A stretch of 64,000 nt of DNA from Pseudonocardia alaniniphila (GTDB lineage Bacteria > Actinomycetota > Actinomycetes > Mycobacteriales > Pseudonocardiaceae), in assembly GCF_022524485.1 (NCBI RefSeq), contig NZ_JAKXMK010000037.1, forward strand, positions 56,289 to 120,288, given 5' to 3'. The position numbers and the translations under genes are program-made. Below are positions 1-7,657 of the stretch, piece by piece. Under the pieces are notes generated by a model. That model had not been told where the DNA came from. It did not search any database and worked only from the letters and a program-made list of their open reading frames with translations. The stretch's first letter is position 1. Each line of letters begins with the position of its first letter.

Positions 1-2
1 AC

Positions 3-128
3 CACTCCACGATGTACAACACAGCACAGCAGACTTGGATCAGGGGCACGACGTACTACGAGATCCAGTTCGGCCAGCGGCTCGGCTTCGTGCGGGCATC
101 CGACGTCACCCTTCACCGATTGCGGTGA
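3..128 (+). CDS. C-terminal end of an SH3-like domain protein (partial)
   Basis: An open frame runs in from the left edge and ends at TGA 126-128, giving 41 residues. The tail has alternating aromatic and hydrophobic residues (TTYYEIQF, RLGFVRASDV) typical of a bacterial SH3-like repeat, as found at the end of secreted actinobacterial peptidases or amidases. Most of the gene lies outside the window, so its enzymatic role cannot be judged. The reading of the tail as SH3-like is by eye. Confidence 0.5.
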   Translation, partial: HSTMYNTAQQTWIRGTTYYEIQFGQRLGFVRASDVTLHRLR

Positions 129-243
129 CCGGATATCGGGCCGCTGCGTAGCCCGCGTAGCCGTCGTCGACGGGGCCTCGGCCGAACAACCGCCGCCACG
201 CACGACCGGCCGCCACGGGCTCGCCCGTTGTCGAGGCGCGCCG

Positions 244-1107
244 TCAGTGGACGGATCTGGCGGCGGCGAGGATCTGGTTGGTGACCTGGACCGGATGCGA
301 GATGAGCGTGAGGTGTGAGCCGCCGGACACCTCCAGGATGTGGGAGTGCGCTCGGTGTGCCATGAAGAGCTCCGACTGCGGCGTGATGATCTGGTCGCTC
401 ATCCCGATCACGTACCAGGACGGGATCGTCTTCCACGCCGCGGCGGCTGAGGGGGTGTCGAACGCAGCCGTGGCGGCGGGCCGCTGCGTCGCCCACAGTT
501 CCCGCGCTGTACTTGCGGGCAGGTCGGGGGCGAAGTTGTGCAGAAAGATGTTCTCCTTCAGGTAGTACTGCACGGCGCCGGTAGGGGCTCCGGCGTAGGG
601 ACCGCTGTCGAACAGCGTGGCCGGGTTTGCGCTCAGGGCCGAGGTCTTGCCGCTGAGCTGTCCGTTCGTCTCGCCGACGTCGGGCGCGGCGGCGTCGACG
701 TAGACCAGAGCCTTGACGTTGGGGTTGCCCGCGGCGGCGTTGGTGATAACCGCGCCGCCGTAGGAGTGGCCGACCAGAACGATCGGGCCTTTGACGGTCG
801 ACAGGAAGTCCTTGACCTCCTGGGAATCGCTCGACAGACCCCGGAGGGGATTGTCGATGGCGCGCACGACGTACCCGTCGCGCTGGAGGCGGTCGACCTC
901 TCCACTCCAGCTGGACGCGTCGGCCCAAGCGCCGTGCACGAGCACGATGGTCGGTTTGGGGGCGGCCTTGGCCGGTGCGGCAGGGGCCGCCGGTGTGGGC
1001 GTCGCGGCCTCGGCCGAGGCGCTCGCCACAGCAGCGAGGCCCAGCGTGAGCACCGCCGAGAGTCCGGCGGTCAGGAGCGCAGAGCGCCACCTCGACGAAA
1101 TGTGCAT
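244..1107 (-). CDS. Secreted alpha/beta hydrolase
   Basis: The 287-residue product starts with a positively charged n-region and a hydrophobic stretch (about residues 8-30) ending in an Ala-rich cleavage region, so it is probably exported. After an Ala/Pro linker the hydrolase core begins with IVLVHGAWADASSW, and the nucleophile elbow is GHSYGG with Ser115. The acid is likely in the GMSDQII segment and the catalytic His in GGSHLTL near the C-terminus. It belongs to the short esterase-like alpha/beta hydrolases common in actinobacteria; the substrate is unknown. It stands alone on the minus strand. A related protein at 39990-40733 has lost the nucleophile. Confidence 0.88.
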   Translation of the reverse strand: MHISSRWRSALLTAGLSAVLTLGLAAVASASAEAATPTPAAPAAPAKAAPKPTIVLVHGAWADASSWSGEVDRLQRDGYVVRAIDNPLRGLSSDSQEVKDFLSTVKGPIVLVGHSYGGAVITNAAAGNPNVKALVYVDAAAPDVGETNGQLSGKTSALSANPATLFDSGPYAGAPTGAVQYYLKENIFLHNFAPDLPASTARELWATQRPAATAAFDTPSAAAAWKTIPSWYVIGMSDQIITPQSELFMAHRAHSHILEVSGGSHLTLISHPVQVTNQILAAARSVH

Positions 1108-1444
1108 GAGTGGGACCTCTCTGAGGAAACAGGCTTAATCACCCGGCAGGAATAGTTGATCGTCCTGGGATGTCGGCGCATCCGGACGCCATGTGGATGA
1201 AACGCTACCTGTTGCTTCATCTCGCGACATCGCACGTCAGGATGCTGTAACACCTGGCATTCGGGATTGGATCTTGACACGTCTTCAACTCGCAGCGCTG
1301 GAGCATCAGCAGGGAATTTCTGCCCACCGGACTTCGAGCGGATGTGCTCGTCGCTGGTCGTAATCAACTTCGGCGGCCATTCACGAGCGATGCGAGGTCG
1401 ATCCGTGCGTACTGCGGCTTCACATCCTGTCGTCCCGACAGCAC
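1108..1444. other. Intergenic stretch upstream of the secreted hydrolase
   Basis: No convincing reading frame is seen here. It must hold the promoter of the minus-strand hydrolase; no clear -35/-10 pair stands out. The open frames crossing it lack ribosome-binding sites and any recognisable motif. Confidence 0.4.
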
Positions 1445-1480
1445 GATGGGCGGTTCCCCGCGTCGGGGGAGCCGCCCATC
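1445..1480 (-). terminator. Strong stem-loop terminator, 15-bp stem
   Basis: Arms 1445-1459 and 1466-1480 pair over 15 bp with one G-U pair and a 6-base loop. The hairpin begins 8 bases after the TAG stop of the small minus-strand gene at 1488-1607, which is where a terminator for that unit belongs. There is no clear T-tract on the minus strand; on the plus strand it is followed by a weakly T-rich run, so it may act in both directions. Confidence 0.7.
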
Positions 1481-1487
1481 AATGTTT

Positions 1488-1607
1488 CTACCCGTGGAAC
1501 CGTGGATCAGACAGATGCCGCCGATCGTGGTGTGGCCGAGCCTGGTCGCTGTTCATGATCGCGTTCCAGGCGGTGACAGCAGCCGGTGAGGGCGTCGCCC
1601 CTGGCAT
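1488..1607 (-). CDS. Small 39-residue peptide gene, second in a two-gene unit
   Basis: ATG at 1607 lies only 3 bases after the TAA stop of the 70-residue gene upstream, in the same frame, and the frame runs to TAG at 1488-1490. The peptide has an Ala/Pro-rich start (MPGATPSPAAVTAW) and a basic, His-rich tail ending in SDPRFHG. It has no ribosome-binding site of its own, so expression would depend on reinitiation after the upstream stop or on stop-codon readthrough. The terminator hairpin follows 8 bases later. No family is recognised. It could instead be an untranslated 3' leader to the hairpin. Confidence 0.4.
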   Translation of the reverse strand: MPGATPSPAAVTAWNAIMNSDQARPHHDRRHLSDPRFHG

Positions 1608-1610
1608 CGG

Positions 1611-1823
1611 TTATGCAGCGCGGTCGGCAGGTGGGGTCGCGTGCTCTGCCGGCTGTGGCTGTGAGGTCGTGATCGCCGGATTGAGCGTGGCGGGCACGGT
1701 GCCGGTGCCGCTTCCGTACTGGTGACGGCGGTGGTCGAACGGTGGATTGAGCGTGGTGACCCTGATGACGTTTCCGCGCTCGTCGGCGCGGTGGTCGAAC
1801 GATGGGTTGAGCGTGGTGGTCAT
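1611..1823 (-). CDS. Small repeat peptide (70 residues) with three TLNP units
   Basis: The ATG is preceded by AAGGAG with a 7-base spacer, one of the best ribosome-binding sites in the window, and codons are strongly G/C-ending, so this is probably a real gene. The peptide contains TTLNPSFDHR (residues 3-12), TTLNPPFDHR (23-32) and a weaker ATLNPAITT (45-53), followed by a Pro/Gln-rich tail. It has no Cys, no signal peptide and no membrane segment. Repeated short Thr/Asp-containing units on a small soluble peptide resemble multi-core precursors of ribosomal peptides, but no ATP-grasp or other modifying enzyme is adjacent and no leader motif is recognised. Function unknown. Confidence 0.6.
   Translation of the reverse strand: MTTTLNPSFDHRADERGNVIRVTTLNPPFDHRRHQYGSGTGTVPATLNPAITTSQPQPAEHATPPADRAA
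1665..1817 (-). repeat. Three imperfect coding repeats of the TLNP unit
   Basis: Units lie at 1788-1817, 1728-1757 and 1665-1691. The first two are nearly identical in DNA as well as protein (accacgctcaa then ccatcg or ccaccg then ttcgaccaccgc); the third keeps only the first half. Spacing is 60 and 66 bases, always a multiple of three, so the repetition is kept in frame. Confidence 0.75.
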
Positions 1824-1897
1824 GGTGCGACTCCTTCCCGGCTGAATGTCGCGGCCGTCGAGCGACGCGGCGCCCCGACTCGGGCGTGGCGCTGCCG

Positions 1898-2059
1898 CCT
1901 CAGGAATTCAGCGTCGCGACGAGGCCCGCTCGACGCATCACGGCCACCCACCGTCATGTACTGGTGCTGACCGAACTGCGCGGCCCCCTGCTGATGGGTA
2001 TGCCCGACGCCGACCTCGCACCGGGGGAGGACCCGCGCATGCGCGCGAAGTACGCATAA
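1898..2059 (+). other. Possible decayed coding segment between the peptide gene and the HxlR gene
   Basis: Frame 2 of the plus strand reads smoothly as protein from about 1898 to TAA at 2057-2059, with a protein-like tail (LVLTELRGPLLMGMPDADL then APGEDPRMRAKYA). There is no start codon with a ribosome-binding site. This may be the 3' end of a lost gene. No family is recognised. The surrounding 1824-2090 interval holds nothing else supportable. Confidence 0.2.
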
Positions 2060-2090
2060 CGCCCGCCGAGAAGTCGGGTGCCGGTTCGGG

Positions 2091-2738
2091 CTACGCGGCC
2101 TGCGGGGCGAACAGGCGCGTGAAGGTGTCCAACAGCTTGCGCTGCCCGGCCAGCTCGACCAGTCCACATTTCATTGCCTGCATGAGGTTCTGGTACGAGG
2201 CCAGCTCGTCGGTCAACGGGATGGTGATGACGAGGTCGGCGTCGTCCGGGGCGGGGCCGGGGCCGGCGTCGAGCTTGCCGTCGGTGACGACGGCGTGCAG
2301 CACCATGCCGGGGGCGCGGATCTCCCAGGAAGCCGTGAGCCCGGCCGCCGCTTCCTGGTTGAACACCGCCCGCAAGGTCATGGTCACCGACTCGGGGGTG
2401 ACGATCTCGCCCGGCCGGGGTTCGCCCAGCTGGGTGGCGCCCCATCGTCCGAGGGTGAGGATGGCGGGTTCGAGCTCATGGCCGGCGGCGGTCAGGGTGT
2501 AAAGGACCCCGCGCTGCGGCGCCGGCGCGACCTGGCGTTCGACGATGCCCGCCTGTTCGAGTTCCTTCAGCCGGGTGGAGAGCACGTTGGTGGGGATGCC
2601 CGGCAGGCCGTCGAGCAGATCGGTGTAGCGGCGCGGGCGCACCGTGAGATCGCGGACGATCAGCAGGGCCCAGCGCTCGCCGACCAGCTCGAGCGCTCGG
2701 GCGAGACCGCAGTACTGGCCGAACTCACGTCGCTTCAC
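2091..2738 (-). CDS. HxlR-family regulator with SCP2-like C-terminal domain
   Basis: Residues 1-100 form the HxlR winged helix (C10 near the start, ELVGERWALLIVRDL, then RYTDLLDGLPGIPTNVLSTRL as the recognition region). Residues about 115-205 have the pattern of an SCP2/sterol-carrier-like domain (MTLRAVFNQEA, DADLVITIPLTDELASYQNL). Fusions of this kind occur in actinobacterial HxlR proteins and suggest sensing of a hydrophobic ligand, which is inference. The gene is divergent from the six-gene run starting at 2876 and probably controls it through the inverted repeat at 2746-2762. Confidence 0.85.
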   Translation of the reverse strand: MKRREFGQYCGLARALELVGERWALLIVRDLTVRPRRYTDLLDGLPGIPTNVLSTRLKELEQAGIVERQVAPAPQRGVLYTLTAAGHELEPAILTLGRWGATQLGEPRPGEIVTPESVTMTLRAVFNQEAAAGLTASWEIRAPGMVLHAVVTDGKLDAGPGPAPDDADLVITIPLTDELASYQNLMQAMKCGLVELAGQRKLLDTFTRLFAPQAA

Positions 2739-2745
2739 GCATTTA

Positions 2746-2762
2746 ACGTAGCAAACTTACGT
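2746..2762. promoter_or_regulatory. Inverted repeat ACGTA-N7-TACGT, likely HxlR operator
   Basis: The symmetric element acgtagcaaacttacgt sits 8 bp upstream of the HxlR start and about 114 bp upstream of the first structural gene on the other strand. GTA...TAC half sites are typical of HxlR-family operators. Binding is inferred from position and symmetry. Confidence 0.5.
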
Positions 2763-2875
2763 CCTTGATGTGAGCTTCGATGAGCGAAGTGCGCTTGCAA
2801 TGATGAAGCTCGCTGGTTAGGGTCCATGCCATGACCGAGCAGAGCCGGCAGTGGAGCCCGACCGAGGAACCGCCG

Positions 2876-3589
2876 ATGACAGATCTGCTCGACCTCGCAC
2901 TCGCCGCGCACGGTGGGCTGGATCGCTGGCGACGACTCACGCAGCTCCGCGTGGAGTGCTCGGTCGGCGGCACCACCTGGCCCAGTGACGGTGTGCTGGC
3001 GCGCAGCGTGGCCACGGTGGACACCCGAGCCCAGCGCACGTACTTCGACCCGTTCGGCGGGCCGGGTCACCGCGCGCTGTACACGCCCGGCCATGTCGAG
3101 ATCGTCGACACCGATGGCGCCGTGCTCGCGCAGCGCAACGATCCGCGGCGAGCGTTCGCCGGGCACGAACAGGCCGGTTCGTGGGACCGGTTGCACAAGG
3201 CGTACTTCGCCGGCTATGCGCTGTGGAACTACGTGAGCTTGCCGTTCCTGTTGGCCCAGAACGGTTTCCGGGCCGAGGAGATCGAGCCGTGGCCGGAGAA
3301 CGGCCAGACCTGGCGGCGGCTGCGCGTCGAGTTCCCGGACCACATCACGACGCACGCCGCGGTGCAGACGTTCTACTTCGGCTCCGGGGACCACCTGCTG
3401 CGCAGGCACGACTACGACGCCGAGGTGCTCGGCGGCCAGCCCACCGCGCACTACAGCGTCGACTACCGGAACTTCGCCGGGATCACCTTCCCCACCCGCC
3501 GCTGGGTCGTGCCCCGCAATCCCGACAACACCACCCCTGATGGCCCGGTGCTCGTCTCCCTCGACATCCAGGCCATCACCCCTTCCTGA
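2876..3589 (+). CDS. Conserved protein of unknown function, paralogue of 4500-5213
   Basis: A 237-residue soluble protein with no signal peptide or membrane segment. The start at 2876 (MTDLLDLALAAHGGLDRWRR) is preferred over an upstream ATG at 2831 because GAGG lies 8 bases before it and the paralogue downstream then has the same 237-residue length and beginning. Shared signatures are YFAGYALWNY, EEIEPWPENG, TWRRLRVEFPDHITTH and GDHLLRRHDY. The arrangement of beta-strand-like segments is reminiscent of LolA-like ligand-binding folds, but that is a guess. Its place in a run with NmrA/SDR proteins suggests a partner for a small hydrophobic or quinone-like compound. Confidence 0.7.
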   Translation: MTDLLDLALAAHGGLDRWRRLTQLRVECSVGGTTWPSDGVLARSVATVDTRAQRTYFDPFGGPGHRALYTPGHVEIVDTDGAVLAQRNDPRRAFAGHEQAGSWDRLHKAYFAGYALWNYVSLPFLLAQNGFRAEEIEPWPENGQTWRRLRVEFPDHITTHAAVQTFYFGSGDHLLRRHDYDAEVLGGQPTAHYSVDYRNFAGITFPTRRWVVPRNPDNTTPDGPVLVSLDIQAITPS

Positions 3590-3603
3590 TCATGGAGCCA
3601 CGC

Positions 3604-4500
3604 ATGTCCTCTTCGGACGGAAATCGGACCGTCCTCATCACGGGCGCTACCGGCGACACCGGGCGCGCCGCGGTCCGGGAGTCCCTCGCCCTCGGCCTCA
3701 CCGTGCGGGCTTTGGTGCACAGCATCGACGCCCGGTCGCGGGCCCTGGCCGAGTCGGGCGCCGAGGTCGTCGTCGGTGACCTGTTGGACATCAACACCGT
3801 CCGCCCGGCCATCGAGGGCACCGACGCGGCGTACTTCGTCTACCCGATCCAGCCGGGCCTGATCCCCGCAACCGTCAACTTCGCCCAGGCCGCCAGAGAA
3901 ACCGGCGGCAACGTCGTCCTCAACCTCTCGCAGCGCTCCGCGAACCGCGAATCCACCAGCGACTCCACTCGGGACACCTATGTCTCCGAGCAGGTGTTCA
4001 ACTGGTCCGGCCTGGACGTCATCCATCTGCGCCCGACCATGTTCCTGGAGTGGTTCACCTACCCCTGGATGCTGCCCAACATCCAGCAGGGCCGCCTGTG
4101 GGTCGCCACCGGCAAGGGCACCTCTTCGATCGTCGGCGCCGAGGACCAGGGGCGGGCGATCGCAGCCCTGCTGGCGCACCCGGACGAGCACATCGGCACG
4201 ACCATCCCGCTGTCCGGCCCGGTCGAGCTGGGTCAGGAGCAGATGGCGGCCGAGCTGTCCGAGGCCCTGGGCCGCAAGATCGTCTACGAGAGCCCGTCGG
4301 TGGAGGAGTTCGTCGCCTACCTGGTGAAGGTCGGAGTCCCCCCGTACGGCGTCCAGCACATCGGCGGCGCCCTGATCGACTATCAGAACGGGCGCATGTC
4401 GGGCGCCGACGACAACATCGAGAAGCTCACCGGCCGGCGGTCGATGACCGTGGGCGAATTCGCCCGCGCGCATGCCGACCTGCTGAACGGGGTGCGGTGA
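3604..4500 (+). CDS. NmrA-like NAD(P)-binding protein
   Basis: The 298-residue product opens with the nucleotide-binding loop GATGDTGR (residues 14-21) after beta-strand VLIT, as in atypical SDRs of the NmrA/quinone-reductase type. Like others of that group it has no YxxxK active-site motif. Start 3604 is chosen because GGAG precedes it at good spacing, whereas ATG 3592 has none. The stop overlaps the next start (TGATG at 4498-4502), indicating translational coupling with the paralogue of unknown function that follows. Likely role: NAD(P)H sensing or reduction of a small molecule. Confidence 0.82.
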   Translation: MSSSDGNRTVLITGATGDTGRAAVRESLALGLTVRALVHSIDARSRALAESGAEVVVGDLLDINTVRPAIEGTDAAYFVYPIQPGLIPATVNFAQAARETGGNVVLNLSQRSANRESTSDSTRDTYVSEQVFNWSGLDVIHLRPTMFLEWFTYPWMLPNIQQGRLWVATGKGTSSIVGAEDQGRAIAALLAHPDEHIGTTIPLSGPVELGQEQMAAELSEALGRKIVYESPSVEEFVAYLVKVGVPPYGVQHIGGALIDYQNGRMSGADDNIEKLTGRRSMTVGEFARAHADLLNGVR

Positions 4501-5213
4501 TGACGGACCTGCTCGATCGCGTGTATGACGCGCACGGCCGGTTGGAACGGTGGCATCAGCTCACGCAGGTGCGGTTCACCGGCTCGGCCGGCGGAATCCT
4601 GCCATGGCCCCGTGCGGACTTCCTGGCACACACCGGCGCCACGCTCGACCCACGAAGGCAACGCGTCACGATCGAACCGTTCGGCATGCCGGATCGCCGG
4701 GGTTCCTACACCCCCGACCACGTCGAGATCCTCGATTCCGAGGGCCACGTGCTCGCCGCGCGGGACGAGCCCCGTCGCGCGTTCGACGGCCACCCGCCGG
4801 ACCAACGCTGGGACGAACTGCAGGCCGCGTACTTCGCCGGGTACGCATTCTGGGGCTACCTCACCATTCCCTTCCTTCTCGACTGGGACGGCGTTCGGGT
4901 CGAGGAGATCGAGCCGTGGCCGGAGAACGGCGAGACCTGGCGACGACTGCGCGTCGAGTTCCCCGGCCACATCACCACGCACAGCTCCGTACAGACCCTC
5001 TATTTCGGCGCCGGGGACCACCTGCTGCGCAGGCACGACTACAGCCCCGACGTCCTCGGGAACCCGTTGACGGCCCACTACACCACCGACTACCGCACGT
5101 TCGACGGATTCGCCTTTCCCACCCGGCGATACGTCCTCCGCCGCGAACCCGACAACACCACCTCGGGCGGGCAGCTCATCACCCTGAACATCCACTCCGT
5201 GACCCTGACCTGA
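4500..5213 (+). CDS. Conserved protein of unknown function, paralogue of 2876-3589
   Basis: A 237-residue protein matching the one two genes upstream along its whole length, with YFAGYAFWGYLT, EEIEPWPENGETWRRLRVEF, GHITTHSSVQTLYFGAGDH and LLRRHDY. The start codon overlaps the NmrA stop by one base, so the pair is coupled. The strict conservation of the EPWPENG and HITTH...DHLLRRHDY segments in both copies marks the probable functional surface. No catalytic triad or metal motif is obvious. Gene duplication around an intervening gene suggests hetero-oligomer or alternative-substrate roles; this is inference. Confidence 0.72.
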   Translation: MTDLLDRVYDAHGRLERWHQLTQVRFTGSAGGILPWPRADFLAHTGATLDPRRQRVTIEPFGMPDRRGSYTPDHVEILDSEGHVLAARDEPRRAFDGHPPDQRWDELQAAYFAGYAFWGYLTIPFLLDWDGVRVEEIEPWPENGETWRRLRVEFPGHITTHSSVQTLYFGAGDHLLRRHDYSPDVLGNPLTAHYTTDYRTFDGFAFPTRRYVLRREPDNTTSGGQLITLNIHSVTLT

Positions 5214-5260
5214 CCCGGTCACGGAACCACCGGCGAAGAAGCACGCGAAAGGAACAGAGG

Positions 5261-5965
5261 ATGACATCCCTGAAGGACGCGACCGTTCTCGTGACGGGCG
5301 CCAACGGCGGGCTCGGCGCCGAGTTCGTCACGACCGCGGTGGCGCGGGGCGCCCGCCTTGTCTACGCGGCGGCACGCGACCCCAAGGGGTGGGGCGACAA
5401 CCGCGTCGTGCCGCTGCAACTGGACGTGACCGACCCCGACGCGATCGATCGGGCCCGGGAACGGGCCGGCGACACCACGATCCTGGTGAACAACGCGGCC
5501 ATCTTCCCGCGCGGGGATCTGCTGACCGCCCCGCTCGACGACATCACGGCGAACATCGAGACCAACCTGATCGGTCCGATCCGGCTGACCCGCGCCTTCG
5601 CACCCGCGCTTCGCTCAGCCGAGGGCGCGCTGGTCAACGTGGGCTCCGTACTCAGTTGGTTCGCCGTCGGGAAGGCGCACAGCGTCTCCAAGGCGGCACT
5701 GTGGATGGCGACGAACGCCTTCCGGCTCGAGCTGTCGCCCGACGGGGTCCAGGTGCTCGGGGCCTACCTCGGCCCGACCGACACGCCGATGCAAGCGGGC
5801 AGCAACGCGACAGGCATGAACAAGCCGGCCGACGTCGTCGCCGCTGTCTTCGACGCACTCGAAGCCGGGCAACACGAGGTGCTCGTCGACGAGACGACCA
5901 AGCGTGTGCACGCTGCGCTCTCCCAGCCCGTCACCGCCCTGTACCCGGCTCTCGCATCGCGATAG
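5261..5965 (+). CDS. SDR-family protein lacking the catalytic Tyr
   Basis: A 234-residue short-chain dehydrogenase/reductase fold: cofactor loop VTGANGGLGAEF near residue 10, an adenine-ring-stabilising D in LQLDVTD, and NNAA. The active-site helix reads GKAHSVSKAALW, so the Tyr of YxxxK is His while the Lys is kept. A 1- or 2-residue shortening before this motif is possible. Start 5261 has AAAGGAACAG just upstream. It lies in the same run as the NmrA-like gene and carbonic anhydrase. It could still bind NAD(P) without normal dehydrogenase chemistry. Confidence 0.8.
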   Translation: MTSLKDATVLVTGANGGLGAEFVTTAVARGARLVYAAARDPKGWGDNRVVPLQLDVTDPDAIDRARERAGDTTILVNNAAIFPRGDLLTAPLDDITANIETNLIGPIRLTRAFAPALRSAEGALVNVGSVLSWFAVGKAHSVSKAALWMATNAFRLELSPDGVQVLGAYLGPTDTPMQAGSNATGMNKPADVVAAVFDALEAGQHEVLVDETTKRVHAALSQPVTALYPALASR

Positions 5966-6002
5966 GCGAGCAGCGCCTCTGACCTGAAGGAGCAGCATCC
6001 GC

Positions 6003-6524
6003 ATGGGCATTGTGGACACCCTCATCGACCGCAACCGGAGGTTCGCCGAGACCCAGTTCCTCGACAGCCTCGAGATGCGGCCGAGCTTCGCCACGATCGT
6101 CATCAGCTGCCTCGACCCGCGCGTCGACCCGGCCGTCGTCCTCGGCGCGGAGCAGGGCCAGATAGCCGTGATCCGCAACGTCGGTGGGCGCATCACCCCG
6201 CACACACTGATGGAACTGGTCATGCTCCGCCACGTGGCGCAGGCCAACGGCACCGACATCGGCCCCGGTTGGGAGATCGCCGTCTTGCAGCACACACAGT
6301 GCGGCATCACCCTGATCCAGGACCAGCCGGACCTGCTCAGCCGGTACTTCCAGATCGACCAGCAGGACCTCCCCGGCGTGTCCCTCGGTGACCCGCGGGC
6401 CGCCGTCGCCCACGACGTCGCCGCGCTGCGGGCCGAAACCCGCCTCGCCGGTGTCCACGTCTCCGGCCTTGTCTACGACGTCACCACAGGGTTGGTCGAG
6501 ACCGTCGTCGAGCGCGGATCGTGA
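6003..6524 (+). CDS. Beta-class carbonic anhydrase
   Basis: The 173-residue protein has the beta-carbonic-anhydrase zinc and catalytic set: C36-x-D38-x-R40 (SCLDPR) and H97-x-x-C100 (HTQCG), with the linking GGRITP segment. It is at the short end of the family and lacks an N-terminal targeting extension, so it is a cytoplasmic CO2/bicarbonate enzyme. GGAG occurs about 12 bases upstream. It is embedded between two SDR genes in the HxlR-linked run, which is unusual and may point to a carboxylating or decarboxylating pathway. Confidence 0.88.
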   Translation: MGIVDTLIDRNRRFAETQFLDSLEMRPSFATIVISCLDPRVDPAVVLGAEQGQIAVIRNVGGRITPHTLMELVMLRHVAQANGTDIGPGWEIAVLQHTQCGITLIQDQPDLLSRYFQIDQQDLPGVSLGDPRAAVAHDVAALRAETRLAGVHVSGLVYDVTTGLVETVVERGS

Positions 6525-6545
6525 ACACACAGAAAGGAGTCAACC

Positions 6546-7406
6546 GTGACTTCTGCGATCAACCAGCCGCCCACGCGGCGTACATGGCTCATCACCGGCG
6601 CTACATCCGGGATCGGCCGATCTCTCGCCATTGCCGCCCTGGAGCGCGGTGACAATGTTGCGATGCTTGCGCGGAACAGCGGCGACCAGGCCCGTGAACT
6701 CGCGCAACGGCGTCCCGATCAGGTGCTGATTGTCGAGACCGATGTTCGCGACGAGCAATCGGTGCGTGCGGCGGTCGAACGGACCGTCGAGCGTTACGGT
6801 CGCATCGACGTCGTCGCCAACAACGCCGGTTTCGGGCTGTTCGGAGCGGTCGAGGAGGCTACTGACGCAGAGGCGCGCGCAGTCTTCGACACGAATGTGT
6901 TCGGCGTCCTCAACGTGTTGCGCTCCACTCTTCCGGTTCTGCGCGAACAACATTCCGGGCACATCCTTCAGAGCTCGTCGTACTTGGGGCAGACCGCCTT
7001 TGCCGGTGTCGGCCTGCTTGCTGCCACCAAATACGCCGTCGAAGGAATCGCGGACGCCCTTGTCGACGAAGTCGCTCCGTTCGGAATCAAGGTCACGCTC
7101 GTCCAGCCGGGCCTCACCGCCACCGCCTTCTTGGCCAATATCGACGTGGCCGAGCCCAATCCTGCTTACGACCACACCGTCCGCAAAGTCCAGACCTCGA
7201 TCGGTACCCTGCCGCCCGAAGCCTTCAACGCGCCGGACAGAGTCGTTACCGCCATCATGGCCGCTGTCGACTCCGACCGGCCCCCGCTGCGTCTGGCAAC
7301 CGGCTCAACCGCTGCCCAGGACATGCAAGCTGCGCTCGAATTCCGGCTCAGCGAACTCGATTCGTGGAGAGAAATCACCGACAACGTCGACACACCCACG
7401 CACTGA
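6546..7406 (+). CDS. SDR-family protein with Leu at the catalytic Tyr position
   Basis: GTG start with a strong AAAGGAG 6 bases upstream; 286 residues. It has the classical SDR opening WLITGATSGIGRS, NNAG, and SSS at the catalytic Ser, but the active helix reads GLLAATKYAVEG, putting Leu where Tyr of YxxxK should be; the following Lys is retained. Its length and VEGIADALVDEV region match the larger classical SDRs of ketoreductase type. Codon use is visibly less G/C-biased at third positions than in its neighbours, suggesting separate acquisition. It closes the HxlR-linked run. Confidence 0.8.
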   Translation: MTSAINQPPTRRTWLITGATSGIGRSLAIAALERGDNVAMLARNSGDQARELAQRRPDQVLIVETDVRDEQSVRAAVERTVERYGRIDVVANNAGFGLFGAVEEATDAEARAVFDTNVFGVLNVLRSTLPVLREQHSGHILQSSSYLGQTAFAGVGLLAATKYAVEGIADALVDEVAPFGIKVTLVQPGLTATAFLANIDVAEPNPAYDHTVRKVQTSIGTLPPEAFNAPDRVVTAIMAAVDSDRPPLRLATGSTAAQDMQAALEFRLSELDSWREITDNVDTPTH

Positions 7407-7657
7407 GGCGCCCGGGGATGGGTGATGCCCCACGACAGCGCTGCGACGCCGGGAGCAACCAGCCGAAAGGACGGATGATCACGCGATCACGCGTGACGAG
7501 GCCGACGGTATCGTGATGCAGTCCGCGCAGCGAGGACAGATGTGGGGCACCCCCTGGACGATCGAGGCGGGGTCTCGGCGGGTGCGGGGCCGCGCCGGGC
7601 GGGCGGTCGGGCCGTGTGGCGCACGTGCGGCGGACCGCACGATCGAAGGGAGCGGGG

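Noticed and set aside
1665..1817. Repeats considered as a possible CRISPR array
   Set aside because: Only three imperfect units, spaced in multiples of three inside a translated frame with a strong ribosome-binding site; no cas genes.
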